Notes under the pieces: model-generated
The model's input: the letters and a program-made list of their open reading frames with translations, nothing else
Told to the model about the DNA's origin: nothing
The model's database searches: none
Position numbers and translations under genes: made by a program
Shown: piece after piece, positions 17,451-27,264 of the stretch
Layout: every line of letters starts with the position of its first letter
Position numbering within the stretch: the first letter of the stretch is position 1
Assembly: GCF_001941845.1 (NCBI RefSeq)
Contig: NZ_CP018870.1
Span: 6,796,001 to 6,860,000, forward strand
DNA from: Streptomyces sp. TN58
GTDB lineage: Bacteria > Actinomycetota > Actinomycetes > Streptomycetales > Streptomycetaceae
Reading direction: 5' to 3'
Length of the DNA: 64,000 nucleotides

Positions 17451-17813
17451 GCCAGCACCCTTCCACAACCTACATAGACGTGACCAGGCAGAATGGCCGG
17501 CTGACGACACCACCGCCATCGCCCTCGCATGCAACCGGCCGGGCATGCGCCGATTTTGTCTTCGGCACGTGGCCGGGGGCGGGTGTGGCGGACCGGGTGT
17601 TCATCCATACATCAGAAGCGACTGAATGAAAACGGCTACCTGAGGCGATAAAGTCCCAGCTCAGAAAGTGTCGACCCCGCGCCCGCGAGGATGGTCCGGA
17701 GCACCAGAACGCCCCGGCCGAAGACGTCCGCGTGGTCGTCCGGATCACCCCGACCAGGGTCCTCGGCAACGCCGCCCGGGCCTCCGGCTGAGGATCAGGC
17801 CGTCCCGGACGAC
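17451..17813. other. Gap, nothing recognised
   Basis: About 360 bases between the hypothetical gene and the terminator of the next minus-strand gene. There are short open frames without coding bias and no strong structure other than the terminator at its right border. Confidence 0.4.
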
Positions 17814-17859
17814 CCGGAGCCCCTGCCTCCGCACGGTGTGCGGGGGACCGGGGCTCCGG
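17814..17859 (-). terminator. Large hairpin downstream of the second secreted-protein gene
   Basis: CCGGAGCCCC pairs with GGGGCTCCGG (10 bp). The interior forms a second hairpin (CCGCAC ... GTGCGG). It begins about 35 bases after the stop of the minus-strand secreted-protein gene. Confidence 0.65.
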
Positions 17860-17893
17860 GGTCAGGTGATACGGGGTCCAGGTGGTACGGGGA

Positions 17894-20665
17894 TCAGTCC
17901 TGCGTGAAGTAGCCGAGCAGGTCGGTGATCACGTGGTTGCTGCCGCCCCAGCTGTTGAACACGCTGACCTTGCCGTCCCCGACCGGGGTCGTCACGTGGT
18001 TCGGGACGGTCAGCCCGGGGAGGGTATTCAGACTGCTCGCCTCCGGGCGAGCGGACCCGTGGCCGAACGCGGTCAGGAACCCGGGACCGGTGGTCTCGGT
18101 GGCCGTCAGGTTCAGCACGGCGCCCACCGCGTCGGCCGGCAGGCCGGACACCGTTGTGGTCGCGCCCGGGGCGAGCTTGCCCGTCAGCCGGGTGTCGGCC
18201 AGACGCTTCGGCACGACCGGGGTGAACAGGGCCTTGGAGTCGCTGCCGTAGTAGCCCACCGCGTCCATGATCAGGTGCGTGGACCCGGCGTTGTTGTACA
18301 GCCAGATCGTGCCGTTCGGGCCGACCGGGACGATGACCTGGTTGGACTTGTCTTTGCCCGGCTCCGGGTTCAGGTTCGAGCTCCCCGTCGGATGCGCCGA
18401 GTCCGGGTAGGCGGACACCCACGAATCCGACGTCGCACTCGTGCTCGTCAGGTTGACCGCGACTGCCTTGGCGTCTGCCGGGATGCCGTTCACTCCCGCG
18501 ACCTTCACCGGGCGCGTCGTACCGCCGGCCAGCGGGCCGCCCGCCGTACGGGTGTCGGCAAGGCGAGTGGGGGCGATCGGGCTGAACTTATGGCCGGCGT
18601 TCGGCTGGTAGTGGCCCACGAAGTCCACGATCAGATGGGCCTGACCGGAGTTGAGCCGCATCCAGACCCAGCCGTTCTTGTCGACGGGGACGGTCACCGT
18701 GTTCGACGTGGTGCCGCCCACCCGGACGTTGACGTTCGACGTCTCCGGACGGTCCTCGCGGGTCGGCGACACGCTGAGGTGGGTGTCCTGCGTGGCACCG
18801 GTCAGGGTCACGTTGAGGACCACCGAGGACATGCCGCCCGCGGTGGTGTGATCCGATGTCGGCAGCTGGATCGGCATGCGGACGACAGTCGGTTCGCCGC
18901 CCCGGATGGCGCCGCCGTGGAAGCGGGTGTCCGTCAGACGGTGAGGCCTTTCGGGAGCCACGAAGCCGGACGGCGCATAGTCCACCGCCACCGTCCGGGT
19001 GGTCGTGGCCGTGCCGCCCTTGATGTCGGTGAGCTTGACCGTAACCTCGTGGGCGCCCGGCTTGGCGTAGGTGTGCTGCACGGCGGTCAGACCGTCGTAA
19101 CTCTGGGACCAGCCTTCACCGAAGTTCACGTCCATGCGCGCCACCGGCCACGGCGTCACCGACGCCGAGGCATTGAAGGCGTAGGTCAGCGGGGCGACGT
19201 GCGCGTCCGAGCCGCCCGCGGGCGGCAGGACCTGCGTGGCGGTGAAGTCCGCCGTCCCCGGGCCGGCCGGGGCCACCTTGACCGGCTTCTCGGCGGAGGC
19301 CTTCACGCCGACACCGTTGACGGCCGTCACCTTGACCACGTAGTCGCCGGGCCGGCTGTAGGCGTGCTTGACGGGGGCGTGCGGGGTGCCCGGCGAGGCG
19401 ACGACCGGAGCCGTCCCGTCGCCGAAGTCGACCTGGTAGCTCATCGTGGTGGGCCATCGGCTGTCGGAGCCCGCCTGCACCTGGACCTCGGTCCCGGCCG
19501 GCGCGTGGGCCGGGTCGACCGTCACCGTGGCCCGGGAAAGGCCGTCCTGGAGCTCGCTGGCTCCGCGGTCGAGGTATCCGCCGTTCTTCCCGGTGTTGGG
19601 AACGAGCGGGTCGTCCACCATCGGCTTTCCGGCGACGTCGGTGAGCAGGACGCCCGGCGCCGTGGCATCGGCGGAGTCGATGCGCGGCGAGCCTTCGAAC
19701 CCGTCGCCCTCCACGTCCGACTCGTTCGAGATGTCGTGCGCACCCTGGCCGGTGGCGGCCAGGAACGTGCCCGCATCCTTGTACGTGGTGCCGGACCAGC
19801 TGTAGGGCACCGGGGCGAGACCGGGAACGGCGGACAGCAGGTTGTAGTCAGCGAGCGTGCCCGCCGCCGCGGTCTGCGACACGAGGACCGCGTTCCGCGG
19901 ATCGGCCGACGTGCACGCGCCGCCGGTGCTCTCGGTGAGGAGCACGTTGTTGAAGATGCCGGAGGCGGTCGAGCTTCCGGTGACCGAGAGGGTCGCCGCG
20001 CAGTAGCCGTAGAGCGTGTTGTTGGTGACGACGGTGCCTGGCGCATCCGCCACGGCCACCGCCGGGCGGGAGTGGCCGAGGACATTGTTGCGGCTGAGCA
20101 CGGTGTTGCGAGAACCGCCGTTGACGAGCACCTCGCCCAGGTTGCCCCGGCTGACGCGCACGTTCGAGCTTCCCTCGCCGACCACGAGAGAGGCCTGGCC
20201 GACGTTGCGGCTGTGGATCCGGTCCAGCTCCACGTCGGAGGAGCCCTTGATCTGGAGGCCGCCGCGGATGAGCAGCTTGTTCAGCACGACGTGAGAGGCG
20301 CCGGTCACGGTCAGCCCCTTGCCGGCGGCCAGCTGTACGTGCCCGGCAGGGCCCGGCTGGATCTCGGACACGAAGCTGACGGGCTTGCCCGGCTCCCCCG
20401 AGCGGGCGATGGTGACGGCTTCGTCGTAGACCTTGCCCGGCTTGATCCGCACCGTCTGGCCCGGCTGCACGACCTTGGCCGCCGCGGAGATCGTGCAGTA
20501 CGGGACGGCCTGCGTACCGGTGCCCGCGTCGGAGCAGTTGGAGCCGTCGTGGTTGCTCACGTAGAGGTTGGCCGGGGTCTCGGCGGCGCCCGCAGCGCTG
20601 ACCGGTCCACCGAGAAGGGTGACGACACCTGCGGTGAGCAGGGCCGTCGCACGAGTGGGACGCAC
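17894..20665 (-). CDS. Large secreted protein: beta-helix, PKD domains and three C-terminal repeats
   Basis: A 923-residue exported protein with a signal peptide at residues 1 to about 28 (TRATALLTAGVVTLLGGPVS AAGAAE). Residues about 30-370 show a right-handed beta-helix pattern of short repeated strands with N/G/S turns (ASHVVLNKLLIRGGLQIKGS, SRNTVLSRNNVLGHSRPAVA, GTVVTNNTLYGYC), as in pectate-lyase-like proteins. Then come two PKD-type domains (YQVDFGDGTAP...HAYSRPGDYVVKVTAVNG; MDVNFGEGWSQ...HTYAKPGAHEVTVKL). The C-terminus carries three repeats with HRLTDTRFHG, TRLADTRTAGG and KRLADTRLTGK, each ending in a GHY/GYY/GYF block. No polysaccharide-lyase catalytic residues could be assigned. It is likely cell-surface or extracellular. 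It points toward the other repeat-bearing secreted gene. Confidence 0.85.
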   Translation of the reverse strand: MRPTRATALLTAGVVTLLGGPVSAAGAAETPANLYVSNHDGSNCSDAGTGTQAVPYCTISAAAKVVQPGQTVRIKPGKVYDEAVTIARSGEPGKPVSFVSEIQPGPAGHVQLAAGKGLTVTGASHVVLNKLLIRGGLQIKGSSDVELDRIHSRNVGQASLVVGEGSSNVRVSRGNLGEVLVNGGSRNTVLSRNNVLGHSRPAVAVADAPGTVVTNNTLYGYCAATLSVTGSSTASGIFNNVLLTESTGGACTSADPRNAVLVSQTAAAGTLADYNLLSAVPGLAPVPYSWSGTTYKDAGTFLAATGQGAHDISNESDVEGDGFEGSPRIDSADATAPGVLLTDVAGKPMVDDPLVPNTGKNGGYLDRGASELQDGLSRATVTVDPAHAPAGTEVQVQAGSDSRWPTTMSYQVDFGDGTAPVVASPGTPHAPVKHAYSRPGDYVVKVTAVNGVGVKASAEKPVKVAPAGPGTADFTATQVLPPAGGSDAHVAPLTYAFNASASVTPWPVARMDVNFGEGWSQSYDGLTAVQHTYAKPGAHEVTVKLTDIKGGTATTTRTVAVDYAPSGFVAPERPHRLTDTRFHGGAIRGGEPTVVRMPIQLPTSDHTTAGGMSSVVLNVTLTGATQDTHLSVSPTREDRPETSNVNVRVGGTTSNTVTVPVDKNGWVWMRLNSGQAHLIVDFVGHYQPNAGHKFSPIAPTRLADTRTAGGPLAGGTTRPVKVAGVNGIPADAKAVAVNLTSTSATSDSWVSAYPDSAHPTGSSNLNPEPGKDKSNQVIVPVGPNGTIWLYNNAGSTHLIMDAVGYYGSDSKALFTPVVPKRLADTRLTGKLAPGATTTVSGLPADAVGAVLNLTATETTGPGFLTAFGHGSARPEASSLNTLPGLTVPNHVTTPVGDGKVSVFNSWGGSNHVITDLLGYFTQD

Positions 20666-21025
20666 CAGAAGGGTTCCTTCGCGAAGAGGCTATGGAGAGC
20701 CGTCACGGGCGCGGCGCCGCACGACTGGTAGACCTCTTGTTCCCCCAGCGACAGTCGGGCGCACGCAGACCCGCGAAGACTACGATCATCATCTATTGTC
20801 CGAAAGCCGATGTCACGCCCGTCGGGAACGGAGCTACGACAACTCCGGCCGTATGCGCGACATCCCGTGGGTTGTTCTGAGCCCTGCTGAGGCGCTGACC
20901 CCGTGGCCAGGGGGTTCTTCCCCGTTCGCGTGGCCTGTCGGCCAGTGACGTAACTTCGAGATTCCTGAAGCCTTCTCATCTCGTCCGACCGATCCGCAGT
21001 TAGACCGAAGGCGGGGAGGCTCGGG
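20666..21025. other. Divergent intergenic region
   Basis: This 360-base gap separates the start of the minus-strand secreted-protein gene from the plus-strand integrase. It is locally AT-richer (around 20780-20800, ATCATCATCTATTG), so promoters for both sides are expected here. I could not identify an attachment site, tRNA or convincing operator. Confidence 0.35.
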
Positions 21026-22103
21026 TTGGCGGCGCTGGCAGTTGTACGGGACCTGCGTGAGCACTGGGCGCCCGCGTCGACTGAGGAGCTTGAGGGGTTC
21101 GAGACCGACGTGCTGTCCGGGTTCGTCCTGGCGCGGGCCTCGGCAGGGTTGGCGGACGGCACGATCCGCGGGGACGTCGGACACCTGGATCAGATCAGGT
21201 CCTGGTTCGGCCGGCCGCTGTGGGACATGGAGCCCGCCGACGCGGACGCGTACTTCGGGAAGGCGCTGCGGCAAGCGCCCAGCGGCACTCGCCTGGGCCG
21301 GTCGCAGGCGCTGAGCACGTACTTCATGTTCCTGGAGCTCCGGCACAAGGTCGAGATCCACCGGATGACCGGCCGGGTGGTCGAGTGCCCGATCGATGAG
21401 ATGAACCGGCCGCGCGGGGCCAAGGACGCCCAATCGCGGATCCCGCCGAGTGAGCCGGAGATCGGCACGCTGTTCAGAGGCTGGGGCGGCGAGCTGGCGA
21501 CCTGCCGGAAGTTCGCCCCGACTGCCCGGAACTACACCGCCTCGAAGCTGATGTGCCAGGTCGGCCTGAGGGTGAGCGAGACGTGCGGTCTCGACCTGGG
21601 CGATATCAAGTGGGACCTGGGCCGCTTCGGCAAGCTCCACGTCCGCCACGGCAAGGGCGCCCCCGGATCGGGCCCGCGCGAGCGGATGGTGCCGCTGATC
21701 AACGGCGCCGACCGCACGCTGCGGTGGTTCATCGAGGACGTCTGGGGCCAGTTTGACGACGACCACACCCGGCCCGGCGCCCCGCTGTTCCCGAGTGAGC
21801 GGAAGAACACCGACGGTTCCGCCCGCCGGGTCGGCGACGACGCCCTGCGCAACGGCCTCGACAATGCCGTCAAGGCTCATCTGCCGAGCTGGACGGACAA
21901 GTTGACGCCGCACGTCCTGCGGGACTTCTGCGCGTCCCAGCTCTATGGGCACGGGCTAGACCTGCTCGCAATTCAGGAAGTTTTGGGACATTCCTGGATC
22001 GCCACCACGATGCGATATATCCACGGCAGCAGACCCGGGTCGAGGACGCCTGGGTCGCCGGGGGGAACGGGCCGCGAAGCGGCTGGAAGGACTGGCCCGA
22101 TGA
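21026..22103 (+). pseudogene. Tyrosine recombinase (phage-integrase type), frameshifted tail
   Basis: The first gene of a recombinase module. It has an N-terminal SAM-like core-binding domain (about residues 10-110) and a catalytic domain from about 140. Catalytic residues are visible: Arg in VGLRVSETCG, the HxxR of TPHVLRDFCAS, the H of VLGHSWIATTM and the nucleophile Tyr in MRYIH. Just after that Tyr the frame is lost. The expected tail TRVEDAWVAG appears one frame over, then ERAAKRLEGLAR in the third frame, ending at TGA. Two single-base losses explain this. The active site survives but the C-terminal tail is scrambled, so activity is doubtful. The ATG of the next gene overlaps the ancestral stop (ATGA). 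The start is GTG-type or TTG-type upstream of VVRDLREHW. Confidence 0.75.
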
Positions 22104-22418
22104 GGTGGAACCTGCGGCTGACCGCCGCGAACAAGGGTATCCGAGCTCCAGCGGAGCCTGGCCGAGCACGGCCTGGTGATCTCAGCCGGGAAGATGTCCG
22201 GGCTGTGGTCCGGCCAGCCGGTCTCTCTCAAGCTGGACGACCTGGACGTCATCTGTGTCGTGCTCGGCTGCGAGATCGGCGACCTGCTGATCCCGGAACC
22301 ACGGAAGGTCAGCCGCCCCGGCGAGGAGAACGCCACCCAGACCGCTGTCGGCGCCGCCGCACCAGTTCCAGCGGTGGTGCCCAAGCGTCGCGACGGCCGG
22401 CCACTGCCGCCTGCATGA
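22100..22418 (+). pseudogene. HTH regulator of the recombinase module, frameshifted
   Basis: It begins MRWNLRLTAANKGI, and after a small deletion or frameshift near 22140 continues as ELQRSLAEHGLVISAGKMSG, LWSGQPVSLKLDDLDVICVV and LGCEIGDLLIPEP. This is the Cro/XRE-like helix-turn-helix protein usually found between two recombinase genes in Streptomyces. The HTH recognition part is in the downstream frame. It overlaps the preceding and following genes by ATGA. As read, translation from the ATG would not reach the HTH. An internal GTG at 22176 could make a short version only. Confidence 0.65.
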
Positions 22419-24044
22419 GCCGGTATCCGAAGGGCTATCGCAAGCCCACCGACTCCTGCGACAGCTGCCTGGCCTGGGGCGACTTCAGCGGACGGCTCTG
22501 CCCTGCCTGCTACATGTTCGGCCGCAGCCACGCGACGGCCGTCTGCTTCGGCTGCCGTCGCACCCAGCCACTGAAGTGGGACTACTGCCGTCTGTGCTGG
22601 TGTCAGGCCCGGCTCCACGCCAAGGCCACTGCCGGCCGGCTGGCAGCCGAGACCGACGTGAGAGACCGGCTCGACGCCGTCCGGCACCACCAGCTGTTCT
22701 TTATGGGCTTTGCACTACCGCAGAGGGTCCGCACCCGTCGTCGCGCGCCGCGGAGGAGGGCGAGGAACCCTCCCGAAGCCGCCACCCGCGCCGGCTTGGC
22801 GGCTGAGTGCCGACTGGAGACAGCTACCGCTCTTCGGACAGATCCCGCGCGACTACGGCCGCCTCGACCCGGCCGACGCCGACCTGGCCAGTCCCTGGCT
22901 GGCCTGGGCGAAGTACCTCGCCTACCAGTTCGCCGAAACCCGTGGCTGGGGACGCGGCATCCGCTTCGCCGTCAACCGCGGCCTGGCCCTCATCCTCACC
23001 GGCTACGTCGAGGGCGACATCATCCGGCACACAGAGATCTTTGCCCCGCTACGGGCTCTGGACCTGCGGGTCGGACACGTCGTCACAGTCCTGGAGAAGA
23101 TGGAGATCTTCGAGGACGACAGCGAACCCTCCCTCGAGGGCTGGCTCGCCGAGCGTCTGGAGGGACTCTCCCCCGGCATCCGCTCGGAAGCCGAGCGATG
23201 GACCCGCGTCCTGCACAATGGTGGCCCCCGCAGCCTCCCGCGACGGGAAGGCACAGTCTGGCTCTCCCTCAGCCGAGTCCGTCCGGCCCTGCTGGAGTGG
23301 TCGACCCACTACGACAACCTGCGGGAAGTGACCCGCGACGACGACATCAAGACACTGCACGGCCGCCAGCGGCATGACCAACTCGTGGCTATGCGTTCGC
23401 TGTTCACCTGGGCCAAGCGGAGTGGGCTGATCTTCCGCAACCCGACCAGCCGGATCAAGGTCGGTCAGTACGAATACGCCGTGCTGCAACCGCTCGTCCC
23501 CGCCCAGGTCGACCGCTCCGTCGCGGCTGCCACCACACCGGCGACGCGGCTCATCCTCGCCCTCGCGGCGGTCCACGCCGCCAGGGTCACCCAGATCGCC
23601 ACCCTCATGCTCGACGACGTCGACCTCGGCAACCGCCGGCTGACCATCGCCGGACGCGTCCGCCCGCTCGACGACCTCACTCTGAAACTGCTGCTGGACT
23701 GGCTGGATCACCGGCGAAGCCGGTGGCCGAACACCGCGAACTTCCACCTGCTGATCAACAACCAGACCGCCACGAAAGCCAGCCGCGCCAGCAACCATTG
23801 GATCAGCGCCTCGATGCGCGGGCAGGACGCGACGCTCGAACGGCTCCGTGTCGACCGGCTACTCGAAGAAGCCCTGACCCACGGGCCCGATCCTCTCCAC
23901 CTCGCCGCAGTCTTCGGGCTCGACGACAAGACAGCAATGCGCTACGCGGACTCCGCGCGAGCCTTGCTGGAACAGGCCGCCGAACAGCAACTCGATGAAA
24001 CTTGTTCGACCCGGACGCCCCCTGACGCAATCATGGGCGTGTGA
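22415..24044 (+). pseudogene. Zinc-finger recombinase (XerD-like) of the module, frameshifted
   Basis: The N-terminal part from MSRYPKGYRKPTDSC has repeated Cys pairs (CDSC, CPAC, CFGC, CRLC), indicating a zinc-binding region of ~75 residues. After HHQLFFMG a single-base insertion near 22705 shifts the frame. The rest (HYRRGSAPVVARRGGGRG ... LFGQIPRDYGRLDPADADLA) continues in another frame to TGA. The C-terminal half holds a tyrosine-recombinase-like fold (HAARVTQIATLMLDDVDLGN, DDKTAMRYADSARALLEQA with a candidate Tyr). In intact loci the protein is ~550-600 residues. The insertion separates zinc region and recombinase domain, so the gene is probably dead. It is coupled to the next gene by GTGA. 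Confidence 0.65.
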
Positions 24045-24550
24045 CGTCGACCGAAGCAGCAGCAATCGCTCTCCAGGACCATGCCGCCCTCTGGAGGGTG
24101 GGGGACATCAGTGCGAGCGAGGTCGTCAATTCCGCCTGCGATGCGCTCGTCGCCGGACTCGACACCCCCAGCCTCCGGATCCTCGCCGCCTGCACGCGCG
24201 CCGAGGCGGACTACGACGTCCACGACCTGCTTCCCCCGGCACTCGCCGAACTCGGCCTCACCCTCCATCCAGCCAGCGGCGAAACCGGCCAAGAGGCTGC
24301 CGTGCGAGCAATCGCACGGCGCATGCTCGCCGGCGAGTTGCAACCCTGGGAGCTCACTTTCCGGATTCACCGGCGCTACGGGCACGAGCTGCCTCTGGCT
24401 GAGCGGCTGGCCGAGCTCGACGACGAGTACGGGATGCTCGAAGACGGCGACGAGGCAGTGGCTCAGATCGACGCAGAGGTAACGGCCGAAGCCCGCCGCC
24501 TCGCCAACCTCCCCATGGTTCCCGCCGAACCCACGGATACGCCCAGCTGA
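24041..24550 (+). CDS. Conserved hypothetical protein at the end of the recombinase module
   Basis: A 169-residue acidic protein starting at a GTG that overlaps the upstream stop (GTGA), so it belongs to the same transcript as the recombinase genes. It is helical: SASEVVNSACDALVAGLDTP, AVRAIARRMLAGELQPWELT, RYGHELPLAERLAELDDEYG. No catalytic motif, signal peptide or membrane span. The LLPPALAELGL and ELTFRIHRRYGHELP blocks resemble small Streptomyces proteins of unknown function that often stand beside other regulators. Unlike its three upstream neighbours it is intact. Confidence 0.7.
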   Translation: MTSTEAAAIALQDHAALWRVGDISASEVVNSACDALVAGLDTPSLRILAACTRAEADYDVHDLLPPALAELGLTLHPASGETGQEAAVRAIARRMLAGELQPWELTFRIHRRYGHELPLAERLAELDDEYGMLEDGDEAVAQIDAEVTAEARRLANLPMVPAEPTDTPS

Positions 24551-24563
24551 TGCACACGGATCG

Positions 24564-24612
24564 CCCCGCGAGTTCCCACTGAACATGCTTCGGTTTCCCT
24601 GAACCCGCGGGG
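24564..24612 (+). terminator. Imperfect hairpin after the recombinase module
   Basis: CCCCGCGAGTTC pairs with GAACCCGCGGGG (eleven pairs with one A-C mismatch) across a 25-base loop. It starts 13 bases after the stop of the last gene of the module, so it probably ends that transcript. Confidence 0.5.
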
Positions 24613-24925
24613 CTCACCGGCCTCGGGGAACATCGGTACAGGGGTTGGCGCTGAGAACGATCATGGTCAGGGTGTGGGCGTACTGACCGGTTTTCGTACT
24701 CGCGGCGGGCCTTGCGCTGGGCCGGGTCCGCGCGAAGGTCCTGGCTGCCGTCGAGCGGTTGGCAGCGGGTGAGGAGTTGGTGGTGCACGGCCGGGACGGC
24801 GGTGACGCGCAGGGTGTAGCCCTGGCCGCATCGTACGGTCACTCCCTGGTCGAGCGCGGCGCGCTCGGTGGGCTCCAGCTCGGTGGCGGCGCGGAGGTAG
24901 TCGGCGACCTTGCGTTGGCAGCGGC

Positions 24926-25168
24926 GCGGTCGGGCAGGAGGTCGGCGACGGCCGTGCGGATGGCGCCGCGGCTGACCCGGTACTCGCGGGCGAGGGCAGC
25001 GATGGAGCAGCCCTCCAGGTACGCCATGCGCACGGTGTCGGTCTTGTCGGCCGGGACAGCGGGGCGGCGCCCGCCCTTGCTGCCCTTGGCCTCGGCGGCC
25101 CGCAGCCCGTCGTAGGTGAGCTCGCGCTGGAGGTCACGCTGGAGTTCGCCGGCGACACCGTCCGGATC
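24926..25168 (-). pseudogene. Serine recombinase (resolvase/invertase) C-terminal fragment
   Basis: The minus strand reads LQRDLQRELTYDGLRAAEAK, GSKGGRRPAVPADKTDTVRM then AYLEGCSIAALAREYRVSRG and AIRTAVADLL. The ARAxGRKGGRP-like linker and the small HTH with VSRGAIR are the C-terminal DNA-binding part of small serine recombinases. The catalytic Ser domain is missing and is replaced by a piece of an IS481-type transposase. It is non-functional. Confidence 0.6.
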
Positions 25169-25782
25169 CGCACCGGCAAGGCAAGTCGGCTGAATCCGTC
25201 GACGGCTGAGTGCAGGTATACGTAGCCGCCGCGTTCGGTCTTCTTCTTGCGTCTGTCGACGGACTTGGCTTGTTCGCTCCCGCGGCCGTGAACGCGCCAT
25301 CCGCCACCGTCGGGGATGCGACCGACTTACTTGACATCGACGTGGACCATGTGCCCTGGTCGACGAGCAATGATCTTTTGGGGGTCCCTGTTCGACGCCC
25401 CGTTTGGGTCGATGAACCTGCGCCGGTTCAGCCCCAGCTGGGCCAGATGCCGGCTCACGGTCCGTCGGCTGATGGGTGTCCCGGCTTGTGTGAGCTCGAA
25501 AGAGATACGGGCTGCCGACCACTTGTGGGCGCGTCGGAGGACCTCGACCTGCGCTACTACTTCGTCTGGGGTGGCCGTCGGCTGGTGTCGTGGCGTCGAG
25601 GAGCGGTCCAAGAGCCCGATCTCGCCGAATCTGCGGTAGCGATTCACCCACTTTGAGGCACAGGCCCGGGAGATGCCCATCTCAGCGGCGACGTGCGCGA
25701 TGGGGCGAGTTCGGCAGCGCTCGACGAGGTGGAGGCGCCCTTCAACGGACAACGGTGCGTTGCAATGAGTCACGCGGTTCAT
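25169..25782 (-). pseudogene. IS481-family transposase, truncated and frameshifted
   Basis: It starts at ATG (MNRVTHCNAPLSVEGRLHLV) overlapping the MFS stop as ATGA. It contains the N-terminal HTH (AEMGISRACASKWVNRYRRF), the second HTH (GTPISRRTVSRHLAQLGLNR) and the start of the DDE domain (ARRPGHMVHVDVK). After VDVK the frame breaks, and VGRIPDGGGW, HGRG and GGYVYLHSAVDGFS continue in another frame until the sequence joins the resolvase fragment. The catalytic core is incomplete. Confidence 0.75.
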
Positions 25783-27197
25783 CGCGCTTGTGGGGAGGCG
25801 GGGCCCGTCGTGGGCTCCTTCGGCCGTGCTACGTGGGCGATGAGGAAGAGCAGGACGCCACAGGTGGCGACCAGGATCCAGCCCGGGCGGGATGCGTGTG
25901 CGAGCCCCGTCGGGCTGGTGGCCATGACCAGGCCGCCGGCGAGAGCGATGCCGAGGGCGGAGCCGAGTTGCCGTGCGGTGGAGGTGATCGCCCCGGCCAC
26001 GCCGGCACGGGCGGGTGGCAGTCCATTGACCGCGGTGTTGGTGATCGGGGCGTTGGCGAAGCCAAACCCGACGCCGATGAGCGAATATGCGGCCAGAAGC
26101 AGGAGCACGCTCGTGTGCGGGGTGAGCCGGACCAGGCAGAGCCCGCCGACGGTGATGAAACCGCCGGCAAGGAGCAGCGGCAGCCGCGGTCCCGTGCGGC
26201 CGACCATGCGGCCGGACCAGGGGGCGCAGACGGTCGCTCCGACGGCCAAGGGCAAGGTCGCCACGCCGGCGGCCAGCGGCGTCCATCCGCGGGTGTGCTG
26301 CAGGTAGAGGGTGTTCAGCAGCAGCGTCATGTTCAGGGCGACGAAGACCGCCACCGCGCCCACGACGGCACCGCTGAAGACCGGGCGCCCGAAGAGCCGC
26401 AGATCCATCAGCGGCTCACGTCGGCGGGACTCGACCCACACGAATCCGGCTGTCGCCACGGCAGCCCATGCGTATCCCGCCAGCGCCGCAGGCGACGTCC
26501 AGCCGATGCGCGGCCCTTCGATCAGGACGCCGACCACAACTGCGAGGACCATGGTCAGCAGGACCTGGCCGGGCAGGTCGAGCCGCCGGGCCCGCTGTGC
26601 CCGGGACTCCGGCACGAACACCGCACTGAGCAGCAGAGCGGCCGCGATGACGGGTGCGTTGATCCAGAACAGCGCCCGCCAGTCGAGCCCTGCGAGCAGC
26701 GCGCCGCCCGTGACGGGTCCGGCGGCCATGCTCAGCCCGAACACTGACGCCCAGATGCCGATCGCCTGCGCCCGTTCCTTCGGGTCCGGCATCGCGTTCA
26801 CCACGATCGCGAGCCCCACGGGGCTGAGCATCGAGGCGCCGATGCCCTGCAGGGCGCGGGCCGCGATGAGTACGCCCGCCGACGGGGCGAGCGCGCAGAC
26901 CAGTGAGGCCGCGCCGAACACGACCAGCCCGCACTGGAACACCCGGCGGCGTCCGAAGCGATCCGCCAGTGCGCCGGAGGAAATCAGAAGACTGGCCAGG
27001 ACGAGGGTGTAGGCGTCCACGATCCATTCGAGACCGCGCGTGTCGACATCCAGGCCGCGCCCGATGGCCGGCAGACCCACATTGACGATGGTGGTGTCCA
27101 GGCCCACCAGGAACATGCTCAGGCAGCAGACGGCCAGTACCGTCCAGCGTCTGCGCGCACTCAGCATGGGTTGAACAGGGTGTGTTGTCGCGGTCAC
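25779..27197 (-). CDS. DHA2-type MFS drug efflux transporter
   Basis: A 472-residue inner-membrane proton antiporter. The predicted 14 transmembrane segments start with TVLAVCCLSMFLVGLDTTIV. It shows motif A (GALADRFGRRRVFQCG), the DHA2/QacA-type LDTTIVNVGLPAIGRGL block and the antiporter motif C-like ASVFGLSMAAGPVTGGAL. Translation starts at GTG with AGAGG upstream. It is transcribed divergently from an XRE-cupin regulator, the standard arrangement of a pump and its repressor. The substrate is unknown. The extreme C-terminus (PTTGPASPQAR) abuts the IS481 remnant, so the last few residues may have been altered by that insertion. Confidence 0.88.
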   Translation of the reverse strand: MTATTHPVQPMLSARRRWTVLAVCCLSMFLVGLDTTIVNVGLPAIGRGLDVDTRGLEWIVDAYTLVLASLLISSGALADRFGRRRVFQCGLVVFGAASLVCALAPSAGVLIAARALQGIGASMLSPVGLAIVVNAMPDPKERAQAIGIWASVFGLSMAAGPVTGGALLAGLDWRALFWINAPVIAAALLLSAVFVPESRAQRARRLDLPGQVLLTMVLAVVVGVLIEGPRIGWTSPAALAGYAWAAVATAGFVWVESRRREPLMDLRLFGRPVFSGAVVGAVAVFVALNMTLLLNTLYLQHTRGWTPLAAGVATLPLAVGATVCAPWSGRMVGRTGPRLPLLLAGGFITVGGLCLVRLTPHTSVLLLLAAYSLIGVGFGFANAPITNTAVNGLPPARAGVAGAITSTARQLGSALGIALAGGLVMATSPTGLAHASRPGWILVATCGVLLFLIAHVARPKEPTTGPASPQAR

Positions 27198-27264
27198 GGT
27201 CTACCTCTGATGTTCGGGAAACAGTGCCCGGCAAGGCTCGGCCCGGGCGACGGCCGCAGCCCAT

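Noticed and set aside
17882..20731. Very long plus-strand open frame opposite the second secreted-protein gene
   Set aside because: It is an antisense shadow; the minus frame has a signal peptide, PKD motifs and repeats.
21026..24550. Integrated plasmid or phage with tRNA attachment site
   Set aside because: No tRNA gene or direct-repeat attachment pair was found, and no replication or phage structural genes flank the recombinase module.
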